From a virus, in the IMG/VR virus record IMGVR_UViG_3300021381_000043, positions 1-30,854 of that record: a DNA stretch of 30,854 nucleotides; one strand, 5' to 3'. The stretch's first letter is position 1, and each line of letters opens with the position of its first letter. Of the stretch, positions 19,161-27,372 are shown piece after piece. A program made the position numbers and the translations under genes. Below the pieces are notes generated by a model. That model worked only from the letters and a program-made list of their open reading frames with translations, made no database searches and was not told where the DNA came from.

Positions 19161-21773
19161 ATGCCAATTGCAAACCCCACATTCGGCTGCGGGACTTTTC
19201 TCCCAGGGGCATCACCTCAGGGCAATTTACCAGAGTTTGAATTTGGGCCAGTTATTGAAAGCGGAGGAGGTGATGATCCTCCCACTCCCCCTCAGCAAGG
19301 AGAATTCGAACGAATTCGATTTGGTGGATCGGACGGCCCCACGCCACCAGGACCTTCTGGTCCTGACCGTCCCGAGGACACTGTTCCCCCTGGTTTTGGA
19401 CAACCAGGAGATCCGGGACAACCAGAATCTCCAATGTTCTCTTGCTTTTGTAAATACGAAACATCTCCTTTTAAGACAGTTTCTCAGCCGCAGGAGAATG
19501 GAGATATAATTTACTTCGCTTTTTTTAGGGGAAGCTGTGAACTCTTAGCAGAAGAGCCTGCCGATACCCCAGTAAATTGGGCTAATTCCGCAGATAATCT
19601 CTCAGGTGCATCAGCTTGGGAGGAGGTCACTGGTGCTGGGGGAACGGTAAGTCAGTCTACCTGCAAAAAAGTTAATAAAACCAAATGTGAAGGTACTTGC
19701 AATCGTAGGGTAATAAAGTTTACAGTAAAAGCAGACGATCAGAATGGTGGTGGACTAGGTAATGGTGGTGGAATAATCACTAACCCAGACGGCGCAGGGT
19801 CCAATATAATACCCTTTAAATCAAACACAGAAGCAGCCGTAATTAGTGATGCTAGAGATAATGGGATTATTGATCTTAACGATCCTACAATTTCTTCCAA
19901 CATTCTTAGAAAAAAACCTACTGGGCTACAAGATTCAGACATAGCTTTCATAACAACTCCCCAAGCTCCCACAGAAGTTGTTAATGAAACAGGTCATACT
20001 GATATCTTTGCTGACATAATTGATAGTAATGTATCTTATATGCTAAAGAACCGTATGAATGTAGGTGACTGGGATAGTACTAGAGCAGCAGGAGTAACCC
20101 CTGAATCAGTTTACTTTAGTTTAAGGTCTAACATAAAGGATCTGTTTGGTCAAATTCGTAACTATGATGGGACTAACCTAACACTAGACCAAATCTATAG
20201 TGTGGTAGGCACTAGGATTTTAGACGGAAGTGTATCTAATATTACACTAAGGTCTTTGCAAAAACTAGCTAACAATAGTAAAAAGCGTATCACTACTGTA
20301 ATAAAGAGAAGTAGTGATAATATGATTAACGAGGTTGCAGCAGCAGCCTTAGTTGATATAAATAAATTTACTTTAGATCCAAGTAAAACAGAGGGGAGAA
20401 TGAAGAACATCCTTCCTAACTGGAAGACTCTAGCTACTGATATTGATCAATCTATCCCCATAAGGATAGCAGGAGTTTCTGAAAAGCTTTATGTTAGGGA
20501 TGACAATACTTTTATGACAGGAACAGATCTGAAAATACAAGACGGTAATTATGTAAACATTACTATAAGAGGAGTAACCCAAAAACTCTTTACTGACTCA
20601 GAGCTAGATCATGCGTTTATACTCCCCGAGAAAAGTAGACAGAAAGCTTTAAGCTTACTAGGAGCAAATACGAGCAGAACTTTAGAGGTTACTGCTCCTG
20701 CAAGTTTGTCGGGTATTGAGTTTGATTATTCTTTAACCGCCCCTCGCCAAAATTTTTATGTACTAAGTGCTGTTCTAAGTTCTATTAGTACTGTTCCGAG
20801 CCCTACAGGATCCTTGCTCCTTAAGGATTCGACAACTCAATACGATCTAGTCCCTACTCAACTTAAGTCTGAGATTGTAGCTTTTAATGAATTTATAAAA
20901 TATAAAGCAAACCACAGGGTATTCCTACTTGATGATGAAGATTTAATATTTGATTACTTGGACGGTGTAGGAAACCTAACTATTAAGCAAACTGATCTTC
21001 TATTTGATTCTCCTAAAACGAATAAATCTATTCCCTTACTAACTCGACAAATCCCTCCCTATATTTTAATATACCCTACCAATAGGAGTGACTACACGCT
21101 GTTCAACGATAAGTCTCAACTTGTTTCCATTGGTTCTGATGGAACTACAACAAGGAGTTTGCGCTGTAGAACAACAATTGTTCCTGAGTTCAGCAAAGGA
21201 CAAACTAATAAGTTTGTTAGGGTTATGACCGATGGCAAAGACGCTGTGGATGTCTTGGGGAATAAGAACACTCAGACCAGGATAACCCAAGTTATACCTA
21301 CGGATACGGTTTTTACTACTGGGTATAGAGATGGATCGAATTATGTAGCTGCTGATACTTATGTCAGAACACGAAAGAAGACAGGTTTTCGATTAGTAAA
21401 AGAGATTATTACTGAACTAGCCACGAATTATTTTGTAGAATCAGATGGACTAGGAAAATCAATCACGGAGTTTGATGTATTTAGTAGACTTTATTTAAGT
21501 GAATTTACTATGTTATCAAGACTAGAAAATTTTACAAGTATTCGAGACGCTATTAGAAACGGTTTAGTGGCGGGTGTTAAGGTTATCCCCCCTGTAGCAC
21601 GTTCTAATGCTAATATTAAGTTTAGGGATACCTTACTATCCCGAAGGAAACCTGGGGCTCCTAATGATATATTTAGCTCTATCAAAGGTACACGGGGAAG
21701 GGAGACTGTTATTCCTCCTACTACCACTGGTGGGGCGACGAGGGGATCTGTGCCTACTCGCACAACAAGATAA
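19161..21773 (+). CDS. Structural protein with Pro/Gly-rich N-terminus and Cys-containing domain
   Basis: The protein has 870 residues. Residues 35-92 are Pro/Gly/Asp-rich and low in complexity (for example GPTPPGPSGPDRP and GFGQPGDPGQP), an extended linker or collagen-like stretch. Residues 95-180 contain six Cys (95, 97, 126, 168, 176, 180) in a compact domain, followed by a Gly/Asn-rich linker near 195-205. Residues 270 onward look like an ordinary folded body with charged helices, and the C-terminus is basic with a Thr/Gly/Arg tail. I do not recognise the family. It closes the tail/fibre block just before the head genes, so a virion part is likely. The ATG at 19161 has no strong Shine-Dalgarno, but the Pro-rich frame is open from here and clearly coding-like. 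Confidence 0.5.
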   Translation: MPIANPTFGCGTFLPGASPQGNLPEFEFGPVIESGGGDDPPTPPQQGEFERIRFGGSDGPTPPGPSGPDRPEDTVPPGFGQPGDPGQPESPMFSCFCKYETSPFKTVSQPQENGDIIYFAFFRGSCELLAEEPADTPVNWANSADNLSGASAWEEVTGAGGTVSQSTCKKVNKTKCEGTCNRRVIKFTVKADDQNGGGLGNGGGIITNPDGAGSNIIPFKSNTEAAVISDARDNGIIDLNDPTISSNILRKKPTGLQDSDIAFITTPQAPTEVVNETGHTDIFADIIDSNVSYMLKNRMNVGDWDSTRAAGVTPESVYFSLRSNIKDLFGQIRNYDGTNLTLDQIYSVVGTRILDGSVSNITLRSLQKLANNSKKRITTVIKRSSDNMINEVAAAALVDINKFTLDPSKTEGRMKNILPNWKTLATDIDQSIPIRIAGVSEKLYVRDDNTFMTGTDLKIQDGNYVNITIRGVTQKLFTDSELDHAFILPEKSRQKALSLLGANTSRTLEVTAPASLSGIEFDYSLTAPRQNFYVLSAVLSSISTVPSPTGSLLLKDSTTQYDLVPTQLKSEIVAFNEFIKYKANHRVFLLDDEDLIFDYLDGVGNLTIKQTDLLFDSPKTNKSIPLLTRQIPPYILIYPTNRSDYTLFNDKSQLVSIGSDGTTTRSLRCRTTIVPEFSKGQTNKFVRVMTDGKDAVDVLGNKNTQTRITQVIPTDTVFTTGYRDGSNYVAADTYVRTRKKTGFRLVKEIITELATNYFVESDGLGKSITEFDVFSRLYLSEFTMLSRLENFTSIRDAIRNGLVAGVKVIPPVARSNANIKFRDTLLSRRKPGAPNDIFSSIKGTRGRETVIPPTTTGGATRGSVPTRTTR

Positions 21774-21866
21774 CAACAAATTTTAAAATAAAACTAAACA
21801 ATTTAGTCGTGTAGGCTAGATAAGTGTAGAGATGAAAATCTTAACCATAATTACGAGATTATAAAA
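21774..21866 (+). promoter_or_regulatory. AT-rich intergenic region before the head module, possible late promoter
   Basis: This 93-base gap separates the tail/fibre block from the head genes. It is AT-rich and ends in GATTATAAAA at 21857-21866, directly against the start codon. The same GATTATAAA core precedes the major capsid gene at 25576-25584. The T4 late promoter -10 element is TATAAATA, so this is a possible variant, but its closeness to the ATG would give an almost leaderless message. No terminator hairpin is obvious. Confidence 0.3.
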
Positions 21867-22250
21867 ATGGATCATATGAAATTAAGTGACGAGCTTCGCA
21901 AGCAACTTCTTGAAAGTGCTTCCTGGGGCAAGGCTGGAATCACCCTTAACGAGGGTGTTGTTGAAGAGGCTGCTAAAGCTGTAGAAGATGACAAGGCTAT
22001 GGAGCCTAAGAAAAAGGCTAAGAAGGATAAGAAAGAGGAAGTTCATTGCGAGGAAGCTGTTCATGTTTGCCCTCTTTGCGTTTCTCAACTTGACGAAGCC
22101 ATTGATGAAGAATCACTCCTTGAGCATCTGAATGTGGTGGTTGGTCTTGTTGACCGTTTAAGCCAACTGCAAGAAGGTGATGAGGACATTGAAACCGTTA
22201 TCGACGAAACTATTCAAGAGCTTCTTTTTCCCGCATCTGAGGAAGAGTAG
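21867..22250 (+). CDS. Small acidic head-module protein with CxxC (gp67/68-like position)
   Basis: The protein has 127 residues. Near the N-terminus it has two matches to the T4 gp21 cleavage motif: L14-L15-E16 before S17, and L27-N28-E29 before G30. Residues about 50-58 form a Lys-rich patch (KKKAKKDKKEE), followed by HCEEAVHVCPLC with a CxxC pair preceded by His and Cys, which could bind a metal. The remaining C-terminal half is acidic and probably helical. In T4-like phages the small prohead-core genes 67 and 68 lie just before 21, which is where this gene lies, but I see no direct sequence match. A prohead core or internal role is inferred. Confidence 0.55.
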   Translation: MDHMKLSDELRKQLLESASWGKAGITLNEGVVEEAAKAVEDDKAMEPKKKAKKDKKEEVHCEEAVHVCPLCVSQLDEAIDEESLLEHLNVVVGLVDRLSQLQEGDEDIETVIDETIQELLFPASEEE

Positions 22251-22252
22251 TC

Positions 22253-22765
22253 ATGAATAGTATTGGCGACTTCGCTGAGAAGCTTATTAACGAGCAGGTA
22301 GGTAACATTAAGCAAGGTAAGCAATTACCTCCTAGCCAAGGGAGCAATTTAACTCCCAATGGTAAGGATATTTCTAATGTTGTAGTTCCTGACTCGTTTA
22401 TGAAGCAAGTTTTAGGCGAAAGTTTTCACCCTCAAGAGACTCCAGCGGTTGAAGCTATTCCTGAACTTGTTTGGGAGCAGCCAGAAGAATCTATTGCCCC
22501 TGAGACATTAACTGAGGAGACCGCTCAACAACTGGTTCCACTTTTAGAGGAAGTTAAATCTCTTCTGAAAGAAATGACTGCTGCCGCTACCATGTCTGGC
22601 AACATCGGAGTTAATTTAGGTGGAGCTTGTGAAGATGACAAATCTTATGAAGCAATTGAGAAGCGTTACGGATATAAAAAAGCCACATCTTCCAAGCTTT
22701 CTGGTGATTCTAGGAAAAGTGTCCTCAAGGATTCAATTAAAAATAGATTAAAAAAACGTAAATGA
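22253..22765 (+). CDS. Small head-module protein, prohead core candidate
   Basis: The protein has 170 residues. It starts two bases after the previous stop. The first 60 residues contain NEKLxN-type helix and the segment VVVPDSFMKQVLGES, in which L54-G55-E56 before S57 fits the gp21 cleavage rule. Residues 65-115 are acidic and Pro/Glu-rich with a helix PLLEEVKSLLKEM. The last 35 residues are strongly basic, ending in NRLKKRK. An acidic middle and a basic tail suit a scaffold or DNA-contact protein. It is not recognised by name. Its end overlaps the next start (AATGA). Confidence 0.5.
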   Translation: MNSIGDFAEKLINEQVGNIKQGKQLPPSQGSNLTPNGKDISNVVVPDSFMKQVLGESFHPQETPAVEAIPELVWEQPEESIAPETLTEETAQQLVPLLEEVKSLLKEMTAAATMSGNIGVNLGGACEDDKSYEAIEKRYGYKKATSSKLSGDSRKSVLKDSIKNRLKKRK

Positions 22766-23208
22766 AACTAACTGAGACTATTGATTATCTGAACGAAGCT
22801 AGAGGTTCAAAGGAGGGTAGGAAAGCCTACACCTCCAAATCCGCTACTTCTGATGATAAGAAGAAGTCTTTTAAGGGTCGAGTGCAAACTTACGATAGTA
22901 TTAAGTCTGCATTGTCAGACGGAAGCTACGGACAGATTTTTACTACTAAAGCTGCTGGTAGACTTTATGTTATTTCTAAAGGTAAGTGGGGCGCAAAGAG
23001 TGGAAAAGGTAAGATTGCAAAAGGGTTCACCCCTGGTAGTGCTACCCCTTCCGCTAAATGGTCGAGTGTTAAGAAACACGCTTCTCGAACCTTACTAAGA
23101 TACGGAAAGGGCTCCGACAAATTAGCCCAAAAATATGGAAGCAGAACCATCAAAGCTAAACGAGGAATCGGTGGCAAAGATGGGCGCTCTGACAAAGGGA
23201 AAAAATAA
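22762..23208 (+). CDS. Small basic protein with capsid-targeting-like N-terminus; internal head protein candidate
   Basis: The protein has 148 residues and overlaps the previous gene by four bases. Its N-terminus, MKLTETIDYLNEARG, has the form of the T4 internal-protein capsid targeting sequence (T4: MKTYQEFIAEA), with the predicted cut after L10-N11-E12. The rest is highly basic, rich in Lys, Arg, Gly and Ser, with a folded middle (YGQIFTTKAAGRLYVISKG) and a Lys/Gly-rich tail. In T4 such proteins are packed inside the prohead, trimmed by gp21 and injected with the DNA. The assignment is by motif and composition, not by homology of the body. Confidence 0.5.
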   Translation: MKLTETIDYLNEARGSKEGRKAYTSKSATSDDKKKSFKGRVQTYDSIKSALSDGSYGQIFTTKAAGRLYVISKGKWGAKSGKGKIAKGFTPGSATPSAKWSSVKKHASRTLLRYGKGSDKLAQKYGSRTIKAKRGIGGKDGRSDKGKK

Positions 23209-23210
23209 CA

Positions 23211-24842
23211 ATGCAATTACTACAAGATATTTTTATTATTGAACAGCTTCAAGTTTTATCGGAAGGTAAGGCTGATGGTCCTATGAAGATCAGAGGAGTT
23301 TTCGGTCGCTGCAATGAGAAGAACAACAATGGTAGAATTTATCCTACCGCAGTACTAGAGAGCCAACTTGCAAAAGTTAAGCCCCTTATTTCCGAGCGAA
23401 GATTATGCGGTGAGTTAGATCACCCTTCCAATGATACTGTTAAACTCTCCAACGCCTCCCACCTTATCACCAAATTAGATATGAAGGGTGATGAGCTTAT
23501 CGGAGAAGCAGAGATTCTTAGAACCCCCGCTGGACTTACTGCTAAAGCTTTAGTCGAAGGTGGAGTGAAGATTGGTATTTCCTCTAGAGGGATGGGCACT
23601 CTTTCTGAAGATCATAACGGGGATAAGATTGTTAATGAAGATTTTCGTCTTGTAACCTTTGACCTTGTTGCTGATCCATCAACCAGAGGAGCTTACCCTG
23701 GCTTGTCTGAGTCTGTTGAGTCTAAGTTTGTTAAGGATTCTCAATCAAAGCTTACGAAAGAAAGTAATTTTGTTACCATGCTTAACTCTAAGCTGCGTGA
23801 TGCTTATAAGCCCTTCCTTGAAGAAAATGCACAGAAGGGGTATCCTGGAGTAAAGGGTGGAACTGCTGCTGCCGAAGAAATGGAAGAAAAGAAAGGAAAG
23901 AAAAAACTTACTAAGAAGCAGCGTAAATTGGATGTTGAACCAGAAGGTGGTGATGGTGACATTGATTCTAAAGATTTAGCAAAACTTCGCGGAGAAGCTT
24001 TTGAACTAGTAAAAGCTGATGGTCACTGGCATAGAATTGCTGATGCTATTGCCGAAGGGTTTGGTAAGAAGGTAGTGACTGAAGCCTTTGATGATGAGGT
24101 AGATAAAGAATCCGCGACTAAACTAGCCCAAAGAGAACCTGCTAATGATTCTGGTAGTATGCTGAGTAACTTTAGAGCCAGACGGCAAGCTAAAAAAATG
24201 GAAATTGCCAAAGCAAAAGGCGCAGCTAAAGGGGCTAATATTTTAGCTAAGGGCGATGTTGAGGCTGGAAGAACCCGTCAAAAAGCTAAGGACGCTGCTG
24301 CTGCTGGTAAGCCTGTAACTAGGGGTGAAAAGGTTGCGGCTGGTGCAGGTAAGTTGGCTAAAGGGGCTGAAGATCTTGCTAGGGGCGCAGCCGCTCTTCC
24401 TGGAAAAACAATTGATAAGGCAGTTGATGTGACAAATGCTGCGACTAAAGCTAAACAAGCTAATAGGTTAGCTAGAGCAGAAAGAGATAAAGCTAGAGGA
24501 CGTTCAGCAAAAAGAAAAACACAAAGAGAAACTCCCGCCCCAACAAAGGACTATAAATCCAATGAGGAGCAACCCTTCGGCGCAGGGGCTAACAGACCCA
24601 AGGAGCGTGAAGATTCAGCAAGAGCATACAAGCAAATTGGTTTAGTACTAGCCGAGACTATTACAGGCACTGCTAGAAAAAGTAAAAGTGGTGACTCCAA
24701 GCAGAAACAGAACCCGCATGGTAACGCCGAGGGTAAACAGGGTGCGTTAGGTCGCACGCCTAGGCGCGAGGATGGTTCGCTAGATAAAAAAACAATTCTG
24801 CATAATATGAAAGCTAACATGAACAGCCAAAATGCTCGCTGA
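23211..24842 (+). CDS. 21: Prohead core protease, gp21-like, with ~370-residue C-terminal extension
   Basis: The protein has 543 residues (T4 gp21 has 212). Residues 25-165 are the protease: RGVFGRCNEKNNNGRIYP, then the catalytic-His motif GELDHP with His71, then GISSRG with candidate nucleophile Ser124 (Ser125 also present), then FDLVADPS, whose Asp is a likely third residue. L16-S17-E18 before G19 may be a self-cleavage site. Beyond residue 170 lies an extension not seen in T4 gp21: a Lys/Glu-rich linker (225-260), a helical part (255-290), a basic Ala/Lys/Arg-rich region (320-440), and a cassette SARAYKQIGLVLAE at 469-482. This cassette recurs in the 28482 gene. The protease matures the prohead by cutting scaffold and capsid proteins. 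The family call is strong; the role of the extension is unknown. Confidence 0.88.
   Translation: MQLLQDIFIIEQLQVLSEGKADGPMKIRGVFGRCNEKNNNGRIYPTAVLESQLAKVKPLISERRLCGELDHPSNDTVKLSNASHLITKLDMKGDELIGEAEILRTPAGLTAKALVEGGVKIGISSRGMGTLSEDHNGDKIVNEDFRLVTFDLVADPSTRGAYPGLSESVESKFVKDSQSKLTKESNFVTMLNSKLRDAYKPFLEENAQKGYPGVKGGTAAAEEMEEKKGKKKLTKKQRKLDVEPEGGDGDIDSKDLAKLRGEAFELVKADGHWHRIADAIAEGFGKKVVTEAFDDEVDKESATKLAQREPANDSGSMLSNFRARRQAKKMEIAKAKGAAKGANILAKGDVEAGRTRQKAKDAAAAGKPVTRGEKVAAGAGKLAKGAEDLARGAAALPGKTIDKAVDVTNAATKAKQANRLARAERDKARGRSAKRKTQRETPAPTKDYKSNEEQPFGAGANRPKEREDSARAYKQIGLVLAETITGTARKSKSGDSKQKQNPHGNAEGKQGALGRTPRREDGSLDKKTILHNMKANMNSQNAR
24379..24398 (+). repeat. Copy 1 of a 20-base repeat encoding RGAAAL
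   Basis: This segment in the gp21 extension matches 28621-28640 at 19 of 20 bases, in frame. In gp21 it precedes the RAYKQIG cassette; in the 28482 gene it follows it, so the two shared blocks occur in opposite order. Confidence 0.6.
24621..24656 (+). repeat. Copy 1 of a 36-base repeat encoding RAYKQIGLVLAE
   Basis: This part of the gp21 extension matches bases 28506-28541 at 33 of 36 positions, in the same reading frame; the three differences are silent third- or first-position changes. Such nucleotide-level identity suggests recent duplication or exchange between the two genes. Confidence 0.8.
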
Positions 24843-24885
24843 AAGAAAGTTAACACCTACATTTTATAAAAAAAAGCAAATTTAC

Positions 24886-24904
24886 TATCTACACATAGTA
24901 GATA
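24886..24904 (+). promoter_or_regulatory. Perfect 7-bp inverted repeat before the scaffold gene
   Basis: TATCTAC at 24886-24892 pairs with GTAGATA at 24898-24904 across a five-base loop. It sits in the 86-base AT-rich gap between gp21 and gp22. There is no T-tract after it, so it is a poor intrinsic terminator. It may be an RNA-processing hairpin or a protein-binding site. AGGAAA lies about eight bases before the gp22 start. Confidence 0.35.
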
Positions 24905-24928
24905 TATTTAACCTAGGAAATCTTACAC

Positions 24929-25573
24929 ATGAATAAAATAAAGAATATTGCAGAAATTCTTCCTGAAGGACTTGATGAATCTACTGTCGAAGCTATCTTC
25001 GGTCTGGTGGATTCAACCATTAATGATCAAGTCGAAGAGAAGATCGGTCTTCTTGAAGCTAAGGTAAATGCTTATCTTAGAACTAAAGTAGATCAACTGA
25101 AAGAACAAGCTCTTACTGAGCTAAGTGAAGAGAGTGAAGTGTTTCGCAACGCTAGACTCTTTGAATCAGTAAGAACCCTAATGGCCCTTGAGCTTAACAG
25201 CGACGATGAAGAAGGCGCACTTTCTGAAATGACGAACCAACATGGTGAGCTTCAGGAAGAGTTTGACGTATTAGCGGAGCAGGTAACTTTACTTGTTCGT
25301 GAAAACGAGAAACTTCAAAGTACTGTTAAGGTCCTTGATAGTAAAGTTTCGATCACCGAGAGTTCGGTTGATAAACTTGAAGGTCAAAAAGCACAACTTC
25401 TTGAAGAAGTTGAGAACCTGGAAGCTGCTAGTCAAGAGAAATTTAATTCCTCTGAAAGAGCAGTTGTTGTCTCCCAAGCGGATAGGGAGATTAACGAAGA
25501 AAAGGCTCATTTTTCTAATGAGTTTCTAAATGATGAGGTTATGAAATTCATGCCTTTCTCCCAACAATCTTAA
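24929..25573 (+). CDS. 22: Prohead scaffold core protein, gp22-like
   Basis: The protein has 214 residues (T4 gp22 has 269), is acidic and almost wholly helical. Residues about 85-160 have a clear heptad pattern (LQEEFDVLAEQVTLLV, then KLQSTVKVLDSKVS and QAQLLEEVENLE-type repeats) as expected of a coiled-coil scaffold. The N-terminus has L11-P12-E13 before G14 and L15-D16-E17 before S18, both fitting gp21 cleavage, and gp22 in T4 is broken into small peptides by gp21. It ends in a FLNDEVMKFMPF motif. The order gp21-gp22-gp23 is that of T4. AGGAAA upstream supports the ATG. Confidence 0.85.
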   Translation: MNKIKNIAEILPEGLDESTVEAIFGLVDSTINDQVEEKIGLLEAKVNAYLRTKVDQLKEQALTELSEESEVFRNARLFESVRTLMALELNSDDEEGALSEMTNQHGELQEEFDVLAEQVTLLVRENEKLQSTVKVLDSKVSITESSVDKLEGQKAQLLEEVENLEAASQEKFNSSERAVVVSQADREINEEKAHFSNEFLNDEVMKFMPFSQQS

Positions 25574-25578
25574 AGGAT

Positions 25579-25586
25579 TATAAATA
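25579..25586 (+). promoter_or_regulatory. Exact T4 late-promoter -10 element upstream of gp23
   Basis: TATAAATA is identical to the T4 late consensus and lies two bases before the gp23 ATG. Its distance to the ATG would make the message nearly leaderless, so it is a weak candidate for gp23 itself. AAAGGA at 25572-25577 could be the ribosome binding site. Confidence 0.35.
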
Positions 25587-25588
25587 CT

Positions 25589-27286
25589 ATGGAAATGATG
25601 CATCAAACTGATGAAACGCTTGTCCAGAAGTGGGAGCCCGTGCTTGAAGGTATTGATAATGATTATACCCGCCGAGTTACTGCTCAACTTCTTGAAAACC
25701 AAGCAAAATCTATTGTCGAGGACAAAGTTCGCAATATTGACGAGGCTATCTCTGCTGCTGCCACTACTACTGGTCAGCTAGGTACTTTTCAAAAATTCGC
25801 TTTCCCCCTCGTTCGTCGGGTTTATCCCCAACTCTTAGCCAACAGCCTTGTTGGTGTTCAACCCATGCAGGGTCCTGTCTCTCAGGTCTTCTACCTTGGT
25901 AACTCTCGCGCCCGTAATGGTGGTGGGGCTGTTGCTGACAACCAAACCGTCTTCAGTAAGTTCAACCTTACTTATGCTGGTAACGTTGCACAGCAAATCG
26001 GTTCCGCTTCTGGTACTGGTACTGAAAGATCGACTGGTCCTGGCCTTGGTGGCGCACAAGGTACTTTCGTTGACAAGGATGGCGTTCAGATTCCGACCGC
26101 AACTCCTGGTCTTGATGGCGATATCGCCACAGATGGCTTCGACGTTTCTAACGTCCTTGCTGTGTCTGGTACTTCAATGCAAGGTGCTGGCGCAGCTTCT
26201 GGTACGATGGGTGGTCAGATCGCTGCTTGGCCTAACAGCAATGCAGTTATGGGCTACAACCTTTCTGGTGGTGAGCGTCTGACTGGAACGGGCATCCCTG
26301 AGATGACCTTCCACATCGAGCAAGAGGCTGTTGTGGCTCAAACTCGTAAGATGAGAGCCCTTTGGACTCTTGAGGCTTCTCAAGATCTTAAGGCATATCA
26401 CAACCTTGACCTTGAGCGCGAGCTTACTGACCTTCTTTCGAAGGAACTTCAACTTGAGATCGACCGTGAACTCATCGAAGATCTTCGCCAGATTGCTTAT
26501 GGTCTTAGGGATCAAGAAATGGGTGGTGGAAACCAGAATCTCATGGATTCTAACTACATTAACCTTGGTACTAACGTCAATGGTGGTGGATTCCCTGGTC
26601 TTGATAGTGCTGCTGATACGACTACTTTCGTCCCCGCTCAGTTTACCTACGACTTCAATGGTGATGGCGCAGGTGAAACACAGTTTGGTTCGGCTAAGAC
26701 TAACTCAAATGTTTTTGTTGTAGACTTCAGCCAATCCTCCCTCGACATGTATCCCCGCCACGTTGGCGAGGTGTACGCTAACCTTCTTGCAGTGATTAAC
26801 CTCGCTTCGCAAGATATTTATCGTACCACGATGCGTGGTCCTGGTAACTGGCTTCTCACCTCTCCTCTCGTAGCTTCCATGCTTGAGAGTGCTTCCAAGC
26901 TTGAGGGTGGTATTCAGGCTGCTGATGGTCCGACTAACATTGGTCGTAACAGCATTGAGTACAAAGGTAAGTTTATGGGTCGCTATGACCTGTACGTTGA
27001 CCCGATGTACCCGACTGACGAGATCCTGGTTGGTTATAAGGGCGCAAACGCGATGGATTCGGGATACATTTATGCTCCCTACATCCCTCTCCAGCAGTTG
27101 CCTACTATTACGGATCCCGAGTCTTTCCAACCCAGGAAAGGCATCCTGACCCGTTACGGTAAGGTCCAGATTGAGCCAATGAACCGATTCTACAGAGTCA
27201 TTCGTATTATTGGCCCGACCTCGAACTACTTGTTCAGCCCGTTCGCCCGTAACAACTCGGTCCTCGGTACTGCAACTACTGTCTAA
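25589..27286 (+). CDS. 23: Major capsid protein, gp23-like
   Basis: The protein has 565 residues (T4 gp23 has 521). The N-terminus follows T4 gp23: a KWEPVLEG segment (T4 KWKPLLEG), then TAQLLENQAK (T4 AKIFENQEK), and VGVQPM at about 88-93 (T4 CGVQPM). The predicted gp21 cut is I50-D51-E52 before A53, close to the T4 site at residue 65. The C-terminus has YAPYIPLQQLP, then DPESFQPRKGILTRYGK. Residues 355-362 read DFNGDGAG, an acidic Gly loop like a calcium-binding site. Codon use is visibly richer in C-ending, higher-GC codons than neighbours, as in a highly expressed gene. A terminator follows directly. The call is very strong. Confidence 0.95.
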   Translation: MEMMHQTDETLVQKWEPVLEGIDNDYTRRVTAQLLENQAKSIVEDKVRNIDEAISAAATTTGQLGTFQKFAFPLVRRVYPQLLANSLVGVQPMQGPVSQVFYLGNSRARNGGGAVADNQTVFSKFNLTYAGNVAQQIGSASGTGTERSTGPGLGGAQGTFVDKDGVQIPTATPGLDGDIATDGFDVSNVLAVSGTSMQGAGAASGTMGGQIAAWPNSNAVMGYNLSGGERLTGTGIPEMTFHIEQEAVVAQTRKMRALWTLEASQDLKAYHNLDLERELTDLLSKELQLEIDRELIEDLRQIAYGLRDQEMGGGNQNLMDSNYINLGTNVNGGGFPGLDSAADTTTFVPAQFTYDFNGDGAGETQFGSAKTNSNVFVVDFSQSSLDMYPRHVGEVYANLLAVINLASQDIYRTTMRGPGNWLLTSPLVASMLESASKLEGGIQAADGPTNIGRNSIEYKGKFMGRYDLYVDPMYPTDEILVGYKGANAMDSGYIYAPYIPLQQLPTITDPESFQPRKGILTRYGKVQIEPMNRFYRVIRIIGPTSNYLFSPFARNNSVLGTATTV

Positions 27287-27310
27287 TTAAATAACTAAAT
27301 AGACTTTTAT

Positions 27311-27348
27311 AAGGGCCAGAGGTTTTTTTGTCCTCTGGCCCTTTTTCT
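27311..27348 (+). terminator. Strong intrinsic terminator after the major capsid gene
   Basis: AAGGGCCAGAGG at 27311-27322 pairs perfectly with CCTCTGGCCCTT at 27332-27343 around a nine-base, T-rich loop. A TTTCTCTTT tract follows. The GC-rich stem stands out in an AT-rich genome. The minus-strand exit is not T-rich, so it appears to act only on + strand transcription. It likely isolates the very high capsid transcription from downstream genes. Confidence 0.9.
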
Positions 27349-27372
27349 CTTTACTATATACTCTAGAACATT

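Noticed and set aside
19168-19509. Second + strand frame over the Pro-rich start of the 870-residue protein
   Set aside because: It is an alternate frame of the Pro/Gly-rich stretch with no independent support; the long frame continues intact.
25848-26282. Long alternate frames on both strands within gp23
   Set aside because: They arise from the gp23 codon bias; gp23 is certain and these products are low-complexity Leu/Val/Ser-rich.
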